Part shown: positions 1-8,462 of the stretch, piece after piece
Layout: each line of letters opens with the position of its first letter
How positions within the stretch are numbered: the first letter of the stretch is position 1
From: Glycomyces buryatensis
GTDB taxonomy: Bacteria > Actinomycetota > Actinomycetes > Mycobacteriales > Micromonosporaceae
Length of the DNA: 60,216 nucleotides
Assembly: GCF_004912275.1 (NCBI RefSeq)
Contig: NZ_STGY01000072.1
Location: forward strand, 159,323-219,538
Reading direction: 5' to 3'
The notes under the pieces: model-generated
What the model was told of the DNA's origin: nothing
The model's input: the letters and a program-made list of their open reading frames with translations, nothing else
The model's database searches: none
Translations under genes and position numbers: made by a program

Positions 1-947
1 ACGGTGGAGATCCCGTCGATATCCGCGTGCTTACCGCTGTGCTGGGCCACGAGCCGGTAGAAACCCGGTTCGCTGGGTGTGTCACCCAGCGCGGACTCCC
101 ATCGGGTGTCGGATCCGGCCGCGTCGGCGGGGAGGCGGTCGCGGGCGGCGGTGTCGCCGTACATGGTCCAGCGCGCCCAATCGACGACGGTCTTCCTGAA
201 GCGCTGGTCGTCCCAGAAGCTCGAGTGGCCGCCGCCGAGGAAGGTGAGGAACGCCTTGGGCCAGGTGATCTCGTTGTACGCCTGCCGGCCCGAGGAGTAC
301 GGCGTGGTCGGGTCCTGGTCTCCGTGGACGAACAGGACCTTGGCCTCGACCGTGCTGGACGGGGTCCCCATGTCGAGGCACGACTGCGGGTTGGCGGAGA
401 TGATGCGGCTGTCGGGCCAGGCGGTGAGCAGGCCGTGGGTGGTCATGCCGCCCATGGAGTGCCCGCAGACGCCGACACCGATGTCGGTGCGGATGCGCCC
501 GGTGAACGGCCCGCTGGTGTTGAGGGCGAGGGTGTTGGAGAGGAGCTGGGAGACGTCACGTGAGGTGTTGCCGCTGTTGACGTCATCAAAGCTGTGCTGG
601 AAGTGCGGGGCGGGAACGATGAAACCCGCCGAGGCCAGGGCCGGGGCGAACGTGGAGTTCTGCGGGTTGCCGCCCAGGCCATGGGTGTAGTTGTACACGG
701 GGAAGACCCCGTCGGCGACCGGAGCGTCCGTGACGGGGGTACCGCCGGGCGTGCCGGTGGCCGGATAGAAGACGTACGTGGTGACCGGGCGGCTGCCCCG
801 GTACCAGTCGTACCGGCGCACGCCCACGGCGAACGGATTCGCGGGAGCGGGATCGGCGAGCGCCTGCCCGGAGCCGAGCAGGGACACGCCCGCGCCGAGG
901 ACTCCGGCCGCGCCCAGATTCAGGAAAGTGCGTCGTTGCATTGACAT
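1..947 (-). CDS. Secreted alpha/beta-hydrolase (cutinase/PETase-like) with ricin-type lectin start; partial
   Basis: The gene reads right to left and runs off the window at base 1, so its C-terminus is missing. The start is the ATG at 947, with AAGGA six bases upstream; the protein begins MSMQRRTFLNLGAAG, a twin-arginine export signal ending near ALADPA. The body is an alpha/beta-hydrolase with a GHSMGG nucleophile elbow (Ser), an HGDQDPTT loop (Asp) and a GGGHSSFW segment (His). It is close to the complete paralogue at 6019-6894. After that point this copy goes on with GFYRLVAQHSGKHADIDG, which looks like the first repeat of a ricin-B/CBM13 sugar-binding domain that the paralogue lacks. The substrate is unknown: acetylated polysaccharide, cutin or another polyester would fit. 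The hydrolase call is firm and the lectin domain is inferred from its first residues. Confidence 0.85.
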   Translation of the reverse strand, partial: MSMQRRTFLNLGAAGVLGAGVSLLGSGQALADPAPANPFAVGVRRYDWYRGSRPVTTYVFYPATGTPGGTPVTDAPVADGVFPVYNYTHGLGGNPQNSTFAPALASAGFIVPAPHFQHSFDDVNSGNTSRDVSQLLSNTLALNTSGPFTGRIRTDIGVGVCGHSMGGMTTHGLLTAWPDSRIISANPQSCLDMGTPSSTVEAKVLFVHGDQDPTTPYSSGRQAYNEITWPKAFLTFLGGGHSSFWDDQRFRKTVVDWARWTMYGDTAARDRLPADAAGSDTRWESALGDTPSEPGFYRLVAQHSGKHADIDGIST

Positions 948-1016
948 GAGGAATCCTTCTTGGAGGGAGATGGACGGTGAGGGTTTGCATGGAGGGGGTG
1001 CGGCCGGTAATGAGTT

Positions 1017-1061
1017 CTGCCGATTATCGGCAGGTGAGCGGCCATCATGGCGATGACCGCT
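1017..1061. promoter_or_regulatory. Palindrome and second inverted repeat between two secreted-enzyme genes
   Basis: CTGCCGAT-T-ATCGGCAG at 1017-1033 is a perfect 8-bp palindrome with a one-base centre. Beside it, 1037-1061 is an imperfect inverted repeat (AGCGG-c-CATC, five-base loop, GATG-a-CCGCT). They lie between the end of the GH12 gene and the start of the esterase gene, both on the minus strand. The outer repeat may end GH12 transcription and the palindrome may be an operator for the esterase. No clear -35/-10 pair was found here. Confidence 0.35.
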
Positions 1062-1173
1062 CCCCTGCTTAACGACGTATCTCGAGTCCAGATCCAGTCG
1101 AGCATCAGCGCGCAACAATCACAGGCGGCTGATCGCTTGCGACCCAAGGCGACCGGGACCCGACCGCCCTCCG

Positions 1174-1983
1174 CTACCGGACGTCGACCCAGTAGCTGTT
1201 GGTGTTCAACTGGCCGCTGCCGGTGAAGACTTCGGTGCCGGCCTGGACGCTGGTGAGGTACTTGCTGTTGCTCATCCACCCTCGGTTCACCAGGTTGTTG
1301 GTGAAGTCCCGCAGGTCGAAGTTCACCGAGGTGGTGTTCGAGGTGCGGATGAACGAGAACACGTTCCAACCGACGCCGTTCCCCGCGTCGATCCAGCCGC
1401 GGTACAGGTCCCAGGTGCCGCCGCCGAGATTGACGGTGGTCTGGTAGGTGCCGGCCGGTCCGGCTCCGCCGATTCGGTAGGGCCAGATCATGATCTCGTC
1501 GGTGGGGTTGTTCGACCAGTCGGGATTCGACTGGGGGTGCAACCACAGGTCATAGGCGACGTTCATCGTGCCCGACGCGTTCACGCTGTAGTTCCAGGTG
1601 GTCGGGACGCTGCGGTTGTCGCTGAGCCGCACGGGAAGTTCCGTGCCGGGGCGCTGCCAGCCCCAGTGCCAGCCGAGGACGGAGCTGGAGAAGCTCTTGA
1701 CCGAGTACGCCTGCCCGCTCCACTCCCAGGAGGTTCCCCAGCCAATGGTGTCGCCGGACTGCCAGTTATTCCACGTGCACTGCCATCCCGTGCCGGAGCC
1801 GTTGCCCCAGAGGTTGTTGGTGACGTAGTACTTGCCCATTGCGATGGTGGCACCCTTGTCGCAGGTGCTTGCGGCCTGGGCGGGCGAGGCCACGACCAGG
1901 GTCGAGGCCAGGGCGATGCAGAACGCGGCGACGATTCCGGTGATCAGGCGTCTGAAGGGCGCCTTTCGTCTCTTGAGGGGCAT
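1174..1983 (-). CDS. GH12 endoglucanase/xyloglucanase, secreted
   Basis: The product has 269 aa. A Sec signal peptide (residues 1-38, ending SPAQAA) is followed by a single GH12 beta-jelly-roll of normal family size. The two GH12 acids are visible: Glu163 in TDEIMIW (nucleophile) and Glu251 in AGTEVFTG (acid/base). Aromatic residues (WGNGSGTGWQCTWNNW) line the expected cleft. It should cut internal beta-1,4-glucosyl bonds in cellulose, mixed-linkage glucan or xyloglucan outside the cell. There is no carbohydrate-binding module. It is transcribed alone from the promoter at 2063-2108, away from the GH43 gene that starts at 2407. Confidence 0.92.
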   Translation of the reverse strand: MPLKRRKAPFRRLITGIVAAFCIALASTLVVASPAQAASTCDKGATIAMGKYYVTNNLWGNGSGTGWQCTWNNWQSGDTIGWGTSWEWSGQAYSVKSFSSSVLGWHWGWQRPGTELPVRLSDNRSVPTTWNYSVNASGTMNVAYDLWLHPQSNPDWSNNPTDEIMIWPYRIGGAGPAGTYQTTVNLGGGTWDLYRGWIDAGNGVGWNVFSFIRTSNTTSVNFDLRDFTNNLVNRGWMSNSKYLTSVQAGTEVFTGSGQLNTNSYWVDVR

Positions 1984-2062
1984 CTCAGTTCCTTCCGTTG
2001 AAGTTCAATCGGGCCGAGGCGAACTCAAGCGAGTTGTTTGTTGGGTCAACTCACAAAACTAC

Positions 2063-2108
2063 GTTATATCGCTAAATTGAGAACTGTCAATGGTTTCGTT
2101 GAATTTCG
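2063..2108 (-). promoter_or_regulatory. GH12 promoter with upstream block shared with 59746-59769
   Basis: On the minus strand TTGACA (2085-2090) and TATAAC (2063-2068) are separated by 16 bases. Bases 2085-2108 (24 bp, ending in the -35 box) are identical to 59746-59769 on the plus strand. The block contains CGAAATTCAACGAAACC, so a regulator site abutting the -35 box is likely. Confidence 0.7.
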
Positions 2109-2200
2109 GGGAGTTGTGCCCCATGGCGTCGAGCCCGTCGCGCCAGAGGCACTGCGGCGGCGACCCGCTTCAGGGCCTCGAGGCGGAATTGCGGAGCGAC

Positions 2201-2229
2201 TTGACCGAATATAGACGATTATCTATAGT
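2201..2229 (+). promoter_or_regulatory. GH43 promoter with operator-like inverted repeat in the spacer
   Basis: TTGACC (2201-2206), a 17-base spacer and TATAGT (2224-2229) make a near-consensus promoter for the gene at 2407. The perfect inverted repeat TATAGA-n6-TCTATA (2210-2227) fills the spacer and overlaps the -10 box, the position expected for a repressor site. Confidence 0.7.
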
Positions 2230-2406
2230 TTTAAGTGGCTGTATTCGTTACAGTCCCAATTGGAACTGTTGATGCGAAGGCGGCGAACGCGCTGAAGTTC
2301 GACGCGCGAGCACGTCACGATCGGTCGGATCGAACCCGGCACACGGCCGACCCGTACGTGGTTCTGCTCGAACCGCTTTCGCGCGACACCAAGCGAAAGG
2401 AAGACC

Positions 2407-4332
2407 ATGACACGTGCAACACGTGCGAAACCGAAACGACGGAGGGCGCTGGCCGCCGGAGCATTGTTCGCGCTCGCGGCGGGGTCGCTCGCTGCGATCG
2501 GACCAGTCGCCGAGGCACAGGACTCGGGCAGCGGATCCGCCTCGGCCGATCCCCTAGTCGATTTGTCCGCACAGGTGGATCAGTACTCCCCCGCGGACTA
2601 CACCACCGAATCCTGGGAGTCCTTCGCACCGGCAATGGACGACGCCGCGCAGCTGATCGAAGAGGGAGACGCATCCGATGCGGAACTCTCCGATGCGCGT
2701 GACGCGCTCCAGGACGCCGCGGACGAACTAGTGATGGTTCGCGGACTCGACACCCTGGTCGCCGACTACGAAACGCGTGTCCCCACGGAGTACACCGCCG
2801 CATCCTGGGAGCCCTTCGCCGAAGCCCTGACCACCGCGGCCGACATCTCCAAGGACGATGCGGCGACCGAGTCCGAGGTTGCGGACGCGAAGACGGAACT
2901 GCAGACCGCCGCCTCCGAGTTGGAGCCGCTCCAGGACTCGTTCGAGACGATCACGAACAACACGTTCTGGAACGACACCGACGGCAACCCCATCTACTCT
3001 CAGGGCGGCGGGGTCTTCAAGTTCGGCGACACCTACTACTGGTACGGCGTGCACTACCAGGGCGCCGAGTCCTACCGGGAAAACCCGACGCAGAAGTACG
3101 ACAATGAGGTCAGCTTCGTGTCGATCCCGGTGTACTCGTCGCAGGACCTGGTGAACTGGACGTTCGAGAACGATGTCGCCACGACATCGACCGCCATCGG
3201 CGACATGGGCACCATGGGCAACCTCGGCTGGGTCGGACGCCTGGGAGTCTCCTACAACGAGAACACCGGCAAGTACGTGCTGCTCACACAGGCGTGGCAC
3301 CCCTCGCAGGACCACAGCGTGCTGTTCCTCCAAGGCGACTCGCCGACCGGCGACTTCACCTACGGCAACCACCAGGTGCAGGTGGAGAACTCGCCCACGA
3401 CGGGCACCGGCGACCAGACCGTGTTCACCGACGAGGACGGGCAGGACTACCTGATCATGTCCAACCGCGAGGGACGCTCGCGGTCCTTCGTCGCCAAGAT
3501 CAGCGAAGAGGATTCGCTCAGCTTGGAACCGGCCGTGGAGATCGGCCGCCACGGCGACGGCCGCGAGGGCAACGCCATGTTCAAGCTCGACGGCACCTAC
3601 TACATGTGCGCCTCGGACCTGCACGGGTGGAACACCTCGGTCAACTATTGCATCGACGGCGGCGACGTCCAAGGCGGTTACTCGGACTGGTACACGATGC
3701 CGGGCACGGAGATGGACTACAGCCACGTGACCCAGACCGGGTTCTTCGTGACCGTCCAGGGCACCGAGCAGACCACCGTGCTCTATGCCGGGGACCGTTG
3801 GGCCGACTTCGCGTGGAACGGCATCGGCTACAACCAGTGGGTGCCGATCACCGACGAGGGCGACGGGCCGCAGTTCCACTCGCTGAGTCAGTGGGAGTTC
3901 AACGCCACCACCGGGGAATGGAGGGTCGGGCCGGAGAACAACTACATTCTCAACCCCGACTTCCAGGCCGACCGGGTCGAAGTCTCCGAGTTGCGGGGGT
4001 GGACCAACACCGGCGGCTCGGTGAGCAATGTCGAGGGCGGTGCCAACGGCAGCCGCTTCGCGTTGCAGGTCAGCGGCGGTGGCACGCAGCAGGAGATCGA
4101 GGTGCCCGAAGGCTCCTACACCCTGGCCCTATCGGCCAGGGGCGATGGGGGCCAGCTGGTGGTCACCGACGCCGACGGCAACGAGAACGTCCTGGAGGTC
4201 CCCTCCTCCGGCGACTGGTCCGAGCACGAGCTGACCGACATCGCCCTGCCCGCAGGGGCCGTCACCGTGACGGTCGAGTCCTCGGGCAGCTTCGCCGTCG
4301 ACCAGCTCTCGCTCGCCCAGCCGGGCGAGTAA
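2407..4332 (+). CDS. Secreted GH43-type glycosidase with FIVAR-like repeats (copy A)
   Basis: The product has 641 aa. A Sec signal (1-37, ending AEAQ) is followed by two helical FIVAR-like repeats (about 50-110 and 113-175, each with SWE.FA.A). A GH43-type five-bladed propeller covers about 181-500 (IYSQGGGVFKFGDTYYWYG, then YSSQDLVNW). A beta-sandwich, galactose-binding-like tail (about 515-641) follows. The GGG/YYWYG signature resembles GH43 subfamily 24/34 enzymes, some of which are exo-beta-1,3-galactanases, so an arabinogalactan-type substrate is likely but unproven. Copy B lies at 8463-10646 and differs by having one FIVAR repeat and an extra CBM35. A strong hairpin follows the stop codon. 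Confidence 0.82.
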   Translation: MTRATRAKPKRRRALAAGALFALAAGSLAAIGPVAEAQDSGSGSASADPLVDLSAQVDQYSPADYTTESWESFAPAMDDAAQLIEEGDASDAELSDARDALQDAADELVMVRGLDTLVADYETRVPTEYTAASWEPFAEALTTAADISKDDAATESEVADAKTELQTAASELEPLQDSFETITNNTFWNDTDGNPIYSQGGGVFKFGDTYYWYGVHYQGAESYRENPTQKYDNEVSFVSIPVYSSQDLVNWTFENDVATTSTAIGDMGTMGNLGWVGRLGVSYNENTGKYVLLTQAWHPSQDHSVLFLQGDSPTGDFTYGNHQVQVENSPTTGTGDQTVFTDEDGQDYLIMSNREGRSRSFVAKISEEDSLSLEPAVEIGRHGDGREGNAMFKLDGTYYMCASDLHGWNTSVNYCIDGGDVQGGYSDWYTMPGTEMDYSHVTQTGFFVTVQGTEQTTVLYAGDRWADFAWNGIGYNQWVPITDEGDGPQFHSLSQWEFNATTGEWRVGPENNYILNPDFQADRVEVSELRGWTNTGGSVSNVEGGANGSRFALQVSGGGTQQEIEVPEGSYTLALSARGDGGQLVVTDADGNENVLEVPSSGDWSEHELTDIALPAGAVTVTVESSGSFAVDQLSLAQPGE

Positions 4333-4344
4333 CCGATTGAGAGC

Positions 4345-4379
4345 CGCTGCCCGCCGCCTGATCCGCGCGGCGGGCAGCG
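4345..4379. terminator. 13-bp GC hairpin after the first GH43 gene
   Basis: CGCTGCCCGCCGC (4345-4357) and its exact reverse complement (4367-4379) are separated by nine bases and start 12 bases after the GH43 stop. There is no T-run, as is common in high-GC actinobacteria. Confidence 0.7.
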
Positions 4380-4460
4380 CGGCCCTCGGGGTGCCCGCCG
4401 CGGCCGGCACCCCCACGGCCCCAAGCCAATCCCGAACCACTCTAGAGATCGGAGTGCATG

Positions 4461-5804
4461 ATGAGACCTACCCAGATCGTGGCGCGCGCCCTCCTCGTCA
4501 CGGCCGTCGTGGCGAGCCCCATCGCCATCGTCGCCGGTTCAACGGGCGTGAGCAACGCACAGGACGGGGACGCCTACTACGTCGCCCCGGACGGCAGCGA
4601 CAGCGCTGCGGGGACGGAAGCCGAGCCCTGGGCGTCGATCGCCCATGCCCAGTCGGTCGCCGAGGCAGGGGACACGGTGTACTTCCGTGACGGCACCTAC
4701 GCCTATACCGAGGCAGAGGGGAACTGCGGCAGCCAGACCGACCGGGTCAACGCGATCACGCTCGACAAGAGCGGCAGTGAAGACGAGCCCATCAACTACT
4801 GGGCCTATCCGGAGGAGACACCGGTCTTCGACTTCTCCGGCATGACCGACGACTGCCGGATCAAGGGCATCAGCGTCACCGGGGACTCGATCCACCTCAA
4901 GGGGCTGGAGGTCACCGGTGTGCCGCAGAACAACGACCAGAACGCCGAGTCCTGGGGCATCTGGGTCTCAGGCAGCGGCAACACCTTCGAGCAGCTCGAC
5001 ATCCACCACATCATGGGGACCGGCCTGTTCATCGACAGCGGGGGCGGCAACCTCGTCCTCAACACGGATTCGCACGAGAATTTCGACGAGCGCAGCACCG
5101 ACGGTCCCGGGGAGAACGCCGACGGGTTCGGTTCGCACTACACCCCGGCCGGGAGCGGGGAGAACGTGTTCAGCGGCTGCCGCGCGTGGTGGAACGGCGA
5201 TGACGGGTTCGACCTCATCAGCACCTATTCGCCGGTGACCATTGAGAACTCGTGGGCGTGGCTGAACGGGTACGAGCCGGGAACGACCAACAGCGCCGGC
5301 AACGGCGCCGGCTTCAAGATCGGCGGATTCGGCGCCGATTGGGAGGACGGCGCCCCCGCGCACACCGTCACGGGCTCGGTGGCGTTCGACAACAAGGCTC
5401 AGGGCTTCTACGCCAACCACCACCCGGTCGCCAGCGAGTTCTTCAACAACACCGGTTATAACAACGGCACCAACTTCAGCATGCGGGGCATCGACGAAGG
5501 CGGCAATGCCGTCGGCCGGGGCACGTTGCGCAACAACATCGCCTACACCGGCACCGCGACCGATTACATGGACGGCACGGACTCCGAGTACAACTCGTGG
5601 GACCTGGGCGTCGAGATTTCGGACGCCGACTTCCAGAGCGTGTCGACCGAAGGCTGGGACGCGCCCCGCGGCGAGGACGGCAACCTTCCCGAACTGCCGC
5701 ACCTCCGCCTGGCCGAGGACAGCGCCCTCATCGATGCGGGCACCGACGTGGGACTGCCCTACGAGGGGGCGGCGCCGGACCTCGGCGCCTTCGAATCCCC
5801 CTAG
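4461..5804 (+). CDS. Secreted PL9-type pectate lyase (right-handed beta-helix)
   Basis: The product has 447 aa from the second of two adjacent ATGs (4458 and 4461). The second is preferred because GGAG then sits six bases upstream. A Sec signal (about 1-33, ending VSNAQ) precedes AYYVAPDGSDSAAGTEAEPW, the usual opening of extracellular beta-helix lyases. Helix turns with N-rich ladders follow, and the block GENADGFGSHYTPAGSGENVFSGC...NGDDGFDLI matches the calcium-binding and catalytic region of PL9 enzymes. It should cleave de-esterified homogalacturonan or a related pectin by beta-elimination outside the cell. It lies after the GH43 gene, but the hairpin between them suggests separate transcripts. 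Two hairpins follow its stop. Confidence 0.85.
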   Translation: MRPTQIVARALLVTAVVASPIAIVAGSTGVSNAQDGDAYYVAPDGSDSAAGTEAEPWASIAHAQSVAEAGDTVYFRDGTYAYTEAEGNCGSQTDRVNAITLDKSGSEDEPINYWAYPEETPVFDFSGMTDDCRIKGISVTGDSIHLKGLEVTGVPQNNDQNAESWGIWVSGSGNTFEQLDIHHIMGTGLFIDSGGGNLVLNTDSHENFDERSTDGPGENADGFGSHYTPAGSGENVFSGCRAWWNGDDGFDLISTYSPVTIENSWAWLNGYEPGTTNSAGNGAGFKIGGFGADWEDGAPAHTVTGSVAFDNKAQGFYANHHPVASEFFNNTGYNNGTNFSMRGIDEGGNAVGRGTLRNNIAYTGTATDYMDGTDSEYNSWDLGVEISDADFQSVSTEGWDAPRGEDGNLPELPHLRLAEDSALIDAGTDVGLPYEGAAPDLGAFESP

Positions 5805-5819
5805 CGGCGACAGCATTCA

Positions 5820-5855
5820 GCGGGAGCCCGCTTCGTTCGCGAAGCGGGCTCCCGC
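5820..5855. terminator. 16-bp stem with TTCG tetraloop
   Basis: A perfect inverted repeat closes on a TTCG tetraloop (5836-5839), 15 bases after the pectate lyase stop. It should end the plus-strand transcript. Confidence 0.85.
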
Positions 5856-5966
5856 CGCATCCGGGCGATCAACCTCGATATCGGGGATGGACCCGGATGG
5901 TGAGGGGCGCAGCCGCCCGGCACTCTCGACTGCGCCCCGGGCTGTCGGAACGGTCGGATGAGCGGG

Positions 5967-6008
5967 CCCCTTGTCGCCCGCCGGGCCGGTCCGGCGGGCG
6001 ACAAGGGG
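5967..6008. terminator. 18-bp perfect stem hairpin
   Basis: CCCCTTGTCGCCCGCCGG (5967-5984) pairs perfectly with 5991-6008 around a six-base loop. It lies ten bases past the end of the minus-strand esterase gene at 6019 and is its likely terminator. It can work in both directions between convergent genes. Confidence 0.85.
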
Positions 6009-6018
6009 CGGGCCCGCC

Positions 6019-6894
6019 CTATTCCTCGACGAACTCCCAGTTGGTGTCGTCGCCGGCCGCGTCCTCTTCGAGGCGGTCCTTGGCTTCGGTGTCGTCGTAG
6101 AGGCCCCACAGTGCCCAGTCCACCACCGTGTTGGGGAACCGGTCGTCGCTCCAGAAGCTGGTGTGGTTCCCGCCTTCGAAGGTGAGGAACGCCTTCGGGG
6201 CGGACATCTCCTCATAGGCCTGCCGGGCCGAGGAGTACTCGGTGGTGGGGTCCTGGTCGCCGTGGACGAACAGGACCTTGGCCGAGACCGAGTCGGAGGG
6301 GTCGCCCATGTCCACGCAGGACTGCGGGTTCGCGGACGTGACCCGCTCATCCGGCCAGGCGGTCAGCAGCCCGTGGGTGGTCATGCCGCCCAGGGAGTGG
6401 CCCGAGACCCCGACGCCGGGGGTGTCGTCGATGTGGCCGGCCAGCGGATCGTCGGCCTCGTTCAGGGCGAGGGTCTGGGTGATGATCTCCGAGACGTCCA
6501 TCGACATGTCGCCGCTGTAGACGTCGTCGAAGTTGTATTCGAAGTGCGGGCCGGGGACGATGAAGCCCGCCGCGGCCAGCGGCCGGATGATGAACTCCGA
6601 GCCCTGCGGGCTGGCGCCATAGCCGTGGGTGAAGTTGTAGACCGGGAAGGCACCGTCGGCGACGGGGGCGTCCTCGACCGGATCGCCGCCGGCGTCGCCG
6701 GTGGCCGGGTAGTAGACGAAGGTGGTGCACGGGCGCCCGTCCCGTTCCCAGTCGTACCGGCGCACGCCCACGGCGTGCTGCTGCTGGGTGGTCGCGGGGT
6801 CCGCGAGCGCATTTCCGCCGCCGAGCAGGTACCCGCCCGCGCCCAGCGCTGCGGCGGTACTCAGACCCAGGAATGTACGTCGTTGAATTGCCAT
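6019..6894 (-). CDS. Secreted alpha/beta-hydrolase (cutinase/PETase-like), complete paralogue
   Basis: The product has 291 aa. A Tat signal (MAIQRRTFLGLST) ends near NALADPA. The triad is visible: Ser167 in GHSLGG, Asp215 in HGDQDPTT and His244 in GGNHTSFW. It shares most of its length with the partial gene at 1-947 (VGVRRYDW, FPVYNxTHG, SANPQSCxDMG) but stops without the ricin-like tail. It is probably an extracellular esterase on acetylated or polymeric plant material; true cutinase activity is only a family-level guess. It is transcribed alone from the strong promoter at 7165-7193, leaving a leader of about 265 bases. It has an 18-bp hairpin terminator. Confidence 0.88.
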   Translation of the reverse strand: MAIQRRTFLGLSTAAALGAGGYLLGGGNALADPATTQQQHAVGVRRYDWERDGRPCTTFVYYPATGDAGGDPVEDAPVADGAFPVYNFTHGYGASPQGSEFIIRPLAAAGFIVPGPHFEYNFDDVYSGDMSMDVSEIITQTLALNEADDPLAGHIDDTPGVGVSGHSLGGMTTHGLLTAWPDERVTSANPQSCVDMGDPSDSVSAKVLFVHGDQDPTTEYSSARQAYEEMSAPKAFLTFEGGNHTSFWSDDRFPNTVVDWALWGLYDDTEAKDRLEEDAAGDDTNWEFVEE

Positions 6895-7263
6895 GATGGC
6901 TCCTTGTCGTGAGAGTGGATTCGAGTGACCGCACAGCTGCGGGACCGGGGGTCCGCCGCCGGTGCGGCCTGTCCTGCGCGTCGCAGGTGGGGTGTATTGA
7001 GAAGAGATGCCTTCGGGGTCGGCCGGGTCCGTGCCCTGCTCGTGCGGGCTGCACTGGCCGAAGTCGACTGCGCCCCTGAGATGCCGGGAGATCAGTGGCG
7101 CGTCCTCGCTCCGTCAGGTGTTGCCTCCGTTTCAGGTCGGACTGTGCACGTTCATCGAGCACCTAATATAGGTATATATCGATACAATGTCAATAGATTC
7201 ATTTCGAACCATTTTGCGGGTGTTCAGGCGTCCACGCGGGGGCGGCCGAACCCCCGCACTCCT
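6895..7263. other. 369-bp intergenic region
   Basis: This lies between two minus-strand genes. It holds the esterase promoter (7165-7193) and the long untranslated leader down to 6895. I see no small gene or clear riboswitch fold in the leader. Confidence 0.6.
7165..7193 (-). promoter_or_regulatory. Esterase promoter with TATCGATA operator-like site
   Basis: On the minus strand TTGACA (7188-7193), 17 bases and TATATT (7165-7170) are close to consensus. The spacer contains the palindrome TATCGATA (7177-7184) inside the 13-mer ATATATCGATACA (7174-7186). The same 13-mer occurs at 52831-52843 upstream of the GH62 gene. A central CG palindrome is typical of LacI-family operators. Confidence 0.75.
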
Positions 7264-8166
7264 CTAGGTTCCCGAGGGTCGAATTCGGTACATGGTCGGG
7301 GTCATGCCGTGGATTCGGGTGAACTGGCGCGAGAAGTACATCGGATCGCCGTAGCAGGTTTCGCGTGCGACGGCGGCGACCGACAGGTCGGTGCCGTCGA
7401 GCAACTCACGGGCACGCGTCATGCGCAGCTGCACCTGGAACTGGAGCGGGGTGACGCCGAGGCGTTCGCGGAAGAGCGCATTGAGCTGCGAAGGGCTCAG
7501 TCCGACCATCGAGGCCAGCGCGGTGACGGAGGTGCGGTGCGGCGAGGTGGCCCGCAGGTGCTCGGCGGCGCGTTCGAGCGGGCTCATGTCCGACCCGGGC
7601 CCGCGCCGCCCGGTGGCGATCACCTGCGTGAGCGCGTGCCAGGCGGCGCCGGTGGCCTGGATCGACGCCGACGTGGTGATGCCGGAGTCGAGCGCGTCAA
7701 TGACCTGCGAGACCAGGCTCGCCACCGGCGCCGGGTCCCTGAGGTGCGTCACCGGGCCGCCTGTCGCGGCGTGCGCGGTCCGGACCAGGTCGGCGGCATC
7801 GACGCCCGTGAAGTGGAACCACCACAGCGTCCACGGGTCGTCCTCGGTCGCACCGTAGGCGTGCGGTCGGTCTGCCGGGAGCACCACCGTGCCGCCCCGG
7901 GACACGGCGAACCGGGTGTCGCCGATCCGGCACCACCCCGTGCCGTCAGTGCAGACCAGGAGGAGGTGCTCGCGCGCGCCGCGGGGGCGCTCGCGGCCGT
8001 GGCGGGCGGCGTGCGGGAAATAGCCGGCGTCGGTGACCGTCAGCTTCGCGGTCACCGGGTGCCTCAGTGCGTTCGCGACCGCCTCGCGCGGGACCACGAG
8101 CATCCGCTGCCCGGTGAAACCGTCCCGGATCATGCCAAGGCCGTCCATGACCGTGCTTTCGTCCAT
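7264..8166 (-). CDS. AraC-family transcriptional regulator
   Basis: The product has 300 aa from the ATG at 8166, with GGTGG just upstream. An upstream in-frame ATG at 8229 would run back through the repeated promoter block and is rejected. The N-terminal half is a cupin-like sensor (GTVVLPADRPHAYG, DPWTLWWFHFTG). The C-terminal 100 residues hold the two AraC helix-turn-helices (VTALASMVGLSPSQLNALFRE, then the YGDPMYFSRQF signature). The sensor type is common in regulators of sugar catabolism. It is divergent from the second GH43 gene, and the 81-bp block it faces also precedes the DUF5107 operon, so all three units are plausible targets. Confidence 0.9.
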   Translation of the reverse strand: MDESTVMDGLGMIRDGFTGQRMLVVPREAVANALRHPVTAKLTVTDAGYFPHAARHGRERPRGAREHLLLVCTDGTGWCRIGDTRFAVSRGGTVVLPADRPHAYGATEDDPWTLWWFHFTGVDAADLVRTAHAATGGPVTHLRDPAPVASLVSQVIDALDSGITTSASIQATGAAWHALTQVIATGRRGPGSDMSPLERAAEHLRATSPHRTSVTALASMVGLSPSQLNALFRERLGVTPLQFQVQLRMTRARELLDGTDLSVAAVARETCYGDPMYFSRQFTRIHGMTPTMYRIRPSGT

Positions 8167-8237
8167 ACCCACCAGTGAAATGACCATCGACAGGCATGTC
8201 AAGTGCTCGTAGGGTCGATTGCAAGTCATTCGAGCCG
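8157..8237 (+). repeat. Copy 1 of an 81-bp promoter repeat, with promoter for GH43 copy B
   Basis: This matches 10778-10858 base for base without gaps except scattered changes. It holds TCGACA (8187-8192), 17 bases and TAGGGT (8210-8215). In copy 2 the bases at the equivalent of 8223 form the ATG of the downstream gene. Here they read AAG, followed by still-similar codons, so this copy carries a relic of another gene's start. It should drive plus-strand transcription toward 8463 with a leader of about 240 bases. Confidence 0.75.
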
Positions 8238-8462
8238 TTTGGGAACGCCTTGTCCGAACCCTCCGGCCCCGACTGACGATGCGACCGCCTCACGATCTCA
8301 CCCGGCACTGCGATCGTGAACGACTGGCGCGCCCCCGGTGCCCGGGACTCCCCTCACGAGTCCCGGACGCCGAGTGGCCGCCCGTGTTCATGTACCGGCG
8401 TCGGTGACAGTGCTGTCTCAGCCTGTCCCGCTGCCGGGCGATATCGAGTGAGAGGCAAGACC

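Larger units (their letters stand above)
1984..2406. other. 423-bp divergent intergenic region
   Basis: This stretch has no coding gene. It holds the minus-strand GH12 promoter (2063-2108) and the plus-strand GH43 promoter with its inverted repeat (2201-2229), plus a GH43 leader of about 170 bases. It is clearly more AT-rich than the genes around it. Confidence 0.7.
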
